The notes under the pieces: model-generated
Told to the model about the DNA's origin: nothing
Database searches by the model: none
Seen by the model: the letters and a program-made list of their open reading frames with translations, nothing else
Made by a program: the position numbers and the translations under genes
NCBI GenBank assembly: GCA_020626545.1
Contig: JAHKZS010000005.1
Location: 1 to 8,779, forward strand
Direction of reading: 5' to 3'
Source: a bacterium
GTDB taxonomy: Bacteria > Bacillota > Clostridia > Oscillospirales > Acutalibacteraceae
DNA length: 8,779 bases
Part shown: piece after piece, positions 5,954 to 8,779 of the stretch
How the letters are laid out: each line of letters begins with the position of its first letter
Numbering within the stretch: position 1 is the first letter of the stretch

Positions 5954-6769
5954 CTAAGCTGATTTTTTTCTAATTACATTCGCGATAATTTGGAAAACAA
6001 CGCAAAGCACAAGTCCTATAGCAGAGGCGATAATAATAAGCGGTACGTTAACAGACGATACAAGCGAGAAATCAAGTTCGCCCGACTTAGCGTTCTGAAG
6101 CGGAATGAAGAACGCGAGAGAGTCGATAACTACCGCCGCTACAATCGAGAGTATGCTCAATGAGCCGAACACCATAGCCGCAGGCGAGGAAGCGGTTTTC
6201 GCGGCTCTGGTAATTTTTTCACCGCTAAAGTCTAGAGTCTTACAAATCCAGAACGCCATAGCGACGTTGATAATAGTCTCGGGAATCATATATGTAGCGT
6301 TATAGCTGAGCGAATAAATAAGCGCGGCTCCCGTCGGGATGGAGATTCCCGCCCATACGGTACAGCCCGAAATTACGTGGAAGAAATATCTTATACAGCA
6401 AACAAACAACGCGCCCAAAGCCGCGGCGTAGCCTTTATCCTTAATCTGTTTGGAGAAAATACCCGCAAGTCCAAAAAACGAGAACGCGAATATATAGTCG
6501 AGAAGGATAATAGCTATAGCCGCTCCCGCGGAAGTCGCGTAGGAGAGGTTGTTCAAGCCGAACAAGAGCTGGATTATGCTGTATACAAAGCCCGCAATCA
6601 TACCCCATTTTGTGCCGTAACGGAAAGCTACTATCAAAATCGGCACCATACTAAACGCCGTTATACTTCCGCCGTAAGGCAGCTCAAAAATCTTTACCAT
6701 ACTTAAAACCGTCGCTAAAGCTAAAAGCAGAGCGGTTTCAGTAAGCATCAAAACTCTTTTTCTGTTCAT
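5954..6769 (-). CDS. thiT: Thiamine-specific ECF transporter S component with C-terminal extension
   Basis: ThiT (YuaJ) is the membrane subunit that binds thiamine and works with the shared EcfA-EcfA'-EcfT energising module, encoded elsewhere. The core (about residues 1-190) shows about six membrane segments and family motifs: KIFELPYGGSITAFSMVPI (26-44 from this start), FRYGTKWGMIAGFVYS (49-64), LLDYIFAF (89-96), YFFHVISGCTVWAG (128-141, with His and Trp of the known thiamine pocket) and YNATYMIPE (156-164). The TPP riboswitch directly upstream confirms the substrate. The product has 271 residues where ThiT usually has about 190-200; the surplus is a further hydrophobic hairpin at about 197-267. 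I chose 6769 as the start because AAAGGAG is eight bases upstream, versus two for the ATG at 6775. Confidence 0.93.
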   Translation of the reverse strand: MNRKRVLMLTETALLLALATVLSMVKIFELPYGGSITAFSMVPILIVAFRYGTKWGMIAGFVYSIIQLLFGLNNLSYATSAGAAIAIILLDYIFAFSFFGLAGIFSKQIKDKGYAAALGALFVCCIRYFFHVISGCTVWAGISIPTGAALIYSLSYNATYMIPETIINVAMAFWICKTLDFSGEKITRAAKTASSPAAMVFGSLSILSIVAAVVIDSLAFFIPLQNAKSGELDFSLVSSVNVPLIIIASAIGLVLCVVFQIIANVIRKKSA

Positions 6770-6777
6770 TTTCATTA

Positions 6778-6784
6778 CTCCTTT
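6778..6784 (-). promoter_or_regulatory. Ribosome binding site deciding the thiT start
   Basis: AAAGGAG lies eight bases before the ATG at 6769 and only two bases before the in-frame ATG at 6775. The spacing favours 6769. Confidence 0.8.
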
Positions 6785-6811
6785 TATATATTCATATTTT
6801 ATATATTCATA
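6782..6811 (-). repeat. Exact 15-base tandem duplication between riboswitch terminator and thiT
   Basis: TTTTATATATTCATA (plus strand) occurs twice head to tail, at 6782-6796 and 6797-6811. The copy nearer thiT runs into the ribosome binding site. It lengthens the AU-rich, presumably unstructured segment before translation starts. It looks like a recent slippage duplication. Confidence 0.85.
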
Positions 6812-6817
6812 ACACAG

Positions 6818-6844
6818 AAAAAGCGCCGTACTAAAGCACGGCGC
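6818..6844 (-). terminator. Riboswitch-controlled terminator (expression platform)
   Basis: GCGCCGTGC-TTTA-GTACGGCGC forms a nine-pair GC-rich stem on the minus strand, followed by five U residues and a C. It stands just after the TPP aptamer and 49 bases before thiT, so it should stop transcription when TPP is bound. An AGTAT/ATACT pairing (6853-6866) between aptamer and terminator may belong to the alternative fold. Confidence 0.9.
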
Positions 6845-6857
6845 AAAAATGCAGTAT

Positions 6858-6945
6858 AAACATACTTCCTACGTCGGCATTATCCGAATCAGGTCTAGGG
6901 TATAATCTCAGCCGAATATATGTAAATCAGCACCCCTGTGTTATT
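6858..6945 (-). ncRNA. TPP (thiamine pyrophosphate) riboswitch aptamer
   Basis: All conserved aptamer blocks are in order on the minus strand: GGGGTGC (6930-6936), CTGAGA (6906-6911, the pyrimidine-sensing THI-box core), ACCCT, CCTGAT (6888-6893), GGATAATGCC (6876-6885, pyrophosphate-side helix) and GTAGGAAG (6865-6872). Outer bases AUAACA and UGUUUAU can close P1. With the terminator that follows, it should switch thiT off when intracellular TPP is sufficient. It is the standard thi-box arrangement for thiamine uptake genes. Confidence 0.96.
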
Positions 6946-6955
6946 TTGTAAATAA

Positions 6956-6984
6956 AGCATACTACTTTTATTCAAAAAAGTCAA
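6956..6984 (-). promoter_or_regulatory. Promoter of the riboswitch-thiT unit
   Basis: TTGACT (6979-6984) and TATGCT (6956-6961) are 17 bases apart on the minus strand. The -35 abuts the nadC stop codon directly. A start near 6949 would put the aptamer at the very 5' end of the RNA, as expected. The -10 matches four of six consensus bases. Confidence 0.7.
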
Positions 6985-7824
6985 CTACTTAATTATCTTA
7001 AGCGAAATATCGAAAGCCTTTACCGAGTGGGTTATCGCTCCCATAGAGATAATATCCACACCCGTTTCGGCTACAGCGCGTAAGGTTTCGTCCGTTATTC
7101 CGCCCGAAGCCTCGAGCTTAGCTTTTCCGCCGGTAATCTCGACCGCTTTTTTCATATCCTCACAGCTCATATTGTCGAGCATAATAATATCTACGTCAAC
7201 CGAAAGCGCTTCTTTAAGCTCGTCGAGGTTTCTGACCTCGAGCTCGATTTTTACGGTATGACCGAGCTTCTTTCTGAGCGAGTTTACGGCGTTTGTGATA
7301 CCGCCGCCCGCGTCAACGTGATTATCTTTAAGCATAGCGCAGTCGGAAAGATTATAGCGGTGGTTCTTACCTCCGCCTACGGTTACGGCGTATTTCTCGA
7401 GCGGTCGAAGTCCGGGGAGAGTTTTTCTTGTATCGGCGATAGAAGCCTTAGTACCCTCGATAATTTTAACCGCGCTGTTCGTAGCCGTAGCGACTCCGCT
7501 CATATGCTGGAGCAGGTTTAAAGCGGTTCTCTCGCCCTTTAGAAGCGTTCTTGTATTACCGCTGATTTTAGCGATAATGTCGCCCTTTTTAAGAACGTCG
7601 CCGTCGTGCTTAAACACCTCGGCTTTAAAGTCGGGCTGGATTATCTCGAACACTCTGAGAGCTATATCCATTCCCGCTAAAACTCCGTCGGCTTTAGCGA
7701 TAAACTGAGCCGAGCCCTGCTGAGTTTCGGGTATAAGGTAGTCGGTAGCGGCGTCGACGTAGTTAATATCCTCTAAAAGCGCGTCCTCGATAAGACGGTC
7801 TACGTAAATTTTATTAAGCATCAT
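6985..7824 (-). CDS. nadC: Nicotinate-nucleotide pyrophosphorylase (quinolinate phosphoribosyltransferase)
   Basis: Converts quinolinate and phosphoribosyl pyrophosphate to nicotinate mononucleotide with loss of CO2, the committed step joining de novo synthesis to the NAD pathway. The 279 residues match the usual length. The N-terminal domain (about 1-105) precedes the barrel with GERTALNLLQHMSGVAT (97-113), DTRKTLPGLRPLEKYAV (131-147), GGGKNHRYNLSD (150-161), KDNH (166-169), ELEVRN (194-199), IIMLDNMS (213-220), EASGGI (238-243) and ISMGAITHS (259-267). These carry the Arg/Lys/His residues that hold quinolinate and PRPP. The start overlaps the nadB stop (ATGA), with GAGGG nine bases upstream; a second Met follows at once. 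No terminator separates it from the thiT promoter and riboswitch. Confidence 0.97.
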   Translation of the reverse strand: MMLNKIYVDRLIEDALLEDINYVDAATDYLIPETQQGSAQFIAKADGVLAGMDIALRVFEIIQPDFKAEVFKHDGDVLKKGDIIAKISGNTRTLLKGERTALNLLQHMSGVATATNSAVKIIEGTKASIADTRKTLPGLRPLEKYAVTVGGGKNHRYNLSDCAMLKDNHVDAGGGITNAVNSLRKKLGHTVKIELEVRNLDELKEALSVDVDIIMLDNMSCEDMKKAVEITGGKAKLEASGGITDETLRAVAETGVDIISMGAITHSVKAFDISLKIIK

Positions 7825-8779
7825 AAATTTATTCCCTCTTTCAATTCACCTAAAATAATACCCGCCACAATCGCGATAGAGCGAGCCTCGATAAAGTCGG
7901 GCGTAAGTTCATAGTTACCCGTAATAAGATCGTTTACGATTTTATCGACCTCGGTATAGCTCTCCTGATATTTTTCGGGCTTGGGCAGTACAAAGTACGT
8001 GTCCTGCATAATCTTTCTGATTTCTGTACGGATACCCTTAGGAAGCTCTCTGCCCTTTCCGTCGGTAAGCTTCGGTGCTGCGCCTAAAGGTTTTTTACCG
8101 GATTTTTTAAGCTTTTCAATCATATTCTCGGCGGCGCTTCTCGAATAGACGAGCGCTTCCAAAAGCGAGTTACTCGCTAAACGGTTAGCTCCGTGAACTC
8201 CCGTATGGCTACATTCGCCGGCGGCGTAAAGTCCCTCGACTGTAGTCTGAGCGTTAGCGCCTATCTGGATTCCGCCCATTAAGTAGTGCTGGCACGGAAA
8301 TACCGGGATTTTATCCTTAGTCATATCGACGCCTTCCTCAAGACATCGGCTGTAAATCATCGGGAAACGCTGTTTTATAAACTCTGGGTCTTTGTGAGTA
8401 ATATCGAGGTAGAATTTTTCGCTTCCCGTAGCAATCGACTCGCGGATTACCGCGTTGGAAACTACATCCCTCGGAGCGAGCTCTCCCCTCTCGTCGTATT
8501 TAAAGGCGAAGCGTTCACCCTTACAGTTGAGATAAACAGCTCCCTCGCCTCTGACGGCTTCGGATATCAGAAAACGCTCTCTCTCGTTTTCCGCGGCGAA
8601 GGCGGTAGGATGGTACTGGATTCTGGAGAGGTGCTTTATCTCGGCGCCGAGCATATGGGCGAGCGCGATTCCGTCGCCTGTGGCTACAGCGGAGTTCGTG
8701 GTGTACTGATAAACTCGTCCGATTCCGCCTGTCGCGATAAGCACGAACCTGGCGCCGACTTGGCTTATTTCAGTTCCGC
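7821..8779 (-). CDS. nadB: L-aspartate oxidase, C-terminal part (runs off the window)
   Basis: FAD-dependent enzyme that oxidises L-aspartate to iminoaspartate, which NadA condenses to quinolinate. About 319 codons are visible; the frame stays open to the window edge, so the N-terminal FAD/NAD-binding part lies outside. Motifs from the visible start: IATGGIGRVY, YHPTAF, the GEGAVYLN and LAPRDVVSNAV region with the catalytic Arg of the succinate dehydrogenase/fumarate reductase flavoprotein family, DITH, HYLMGGI, then LYAAGECSHTGVHGANRLASN and SLLEALVYS for FAD binding. The His-Thr-Gly segment and pairing with nadC favour NadB over fumarate reductase. The helical tail ends soon after EARSIAIVAGII, apparently short of the SRGAHYR-like ending I associate with many relatives. 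The next gene, nadC, overlaps by four bases. Confidence 0.95.
   Translation of the reverse strand, partial: GTEISQVGARFVLIATGGIGRVYQYTTNSAVATGDGIALAHMLGAEIKHLSRIQYHPTAFAAENERERFLISEAVRGEGAVYLNCKGERFAFKYDERGELAPRDVVSNAVIRESIATGSEKFYLDITHKDPEFIKQRFPMIYSRCLEEGVDMTKDKIPVFPCQHYLMGGIQIGANAQTTVEGLYAAGECSHTGVHGANRLASNSLLEALVYSRSAAENMIEKLKKSGKKPLGAAPKLTDGKGRELPKGIRTEIRKIMQDTYFVLPKPEKYQESYTEVDKIVNDLITGNYELTPDFIEARSIAIVAGIILGELKEGINL

Noticed and set aside
1..8779. CRISPR arrays, tRNA or rRNA genes, transposases, phage or integration genes.
   Set aside because: I looked on both strands and saw no regularly spaced direct repeats, tRNA-like T-arm or anticodon patterns, transposase motifs or integrase frames. 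Apart from the rplW-rplB insert, the window looks like ordinary chromosomal sequence.

Overview
This window reads as Gram-positive, low-to-mid GC Clostridia, most likely a Ruminococcus/Oscillospiraceae-type gut bacterium. That placement is inference. It rests on the clostridial-type S10 leader and ribosomal proteins, strong AGGAGG-type ribosome binding sites, TTGACA/TATAAT promoters, a TPP riboswitch in front of an ECF-type thiamine transporter, and a secreted protein with a Thr/Glu/Ser-rich linker of the sort common in Ruminococcus. Every gene I can support is on the minus strand, so transcription runs from high to low coordinates.

In transcription order, the window opens inside nadB (8779-7821), which overlaps nadC by four bases (6985-7824); together they make two steps of NAD synthesis from aspartate. 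Directly behind the nadC stop codon lie a promoter, a TPP riboswitch aptamer and an intrinsic terminator (about 6818-6984). These control thiT (5954-6769), a thiamine-specific ECF S component with an unusual C-terminal membrane extension. A good terminator (5921-5950) ends that unit. Next come a maltose/galactoside-type O-acetyltransferase (5265-5885), a promoter, and a 498-residue secreted cell-wall-type protein (3646-5142) translationally coupled to a 33-residue membrane peptide gene (3535-3636). A 12-bp perfect hairpin (3483-3514) closes this block.

The remaining part is the start of the S10 ribosomal protein operon. A consensus promoter (3371-3399) and a structured leader of about 310 nt (3053-3364) are followed by rpsJ, rplC, rplD, rplW, rplB and the first codon of rpsS at the window edge. 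Gene order is canonical. However, rplW and rplB, normally tightly spaced, are separated by 239 bases of hairpin-rich non-coding DNA that also carries a promoter-like sequence.

The most interesting item is the secreted protein. Its C-terminal CHAP-type peptidase domain appears circularly permuted: the half with the catalytic histidine and the EGN motif comes before the half with the catalytic cysteine (NWCAIFCGW), the reverse of ordinary CHAP order. The other points worth following up are the insert between rplW and rplB, the long S10 leader with mutually exclusive helices, and the extra membrane segments on ThiT.
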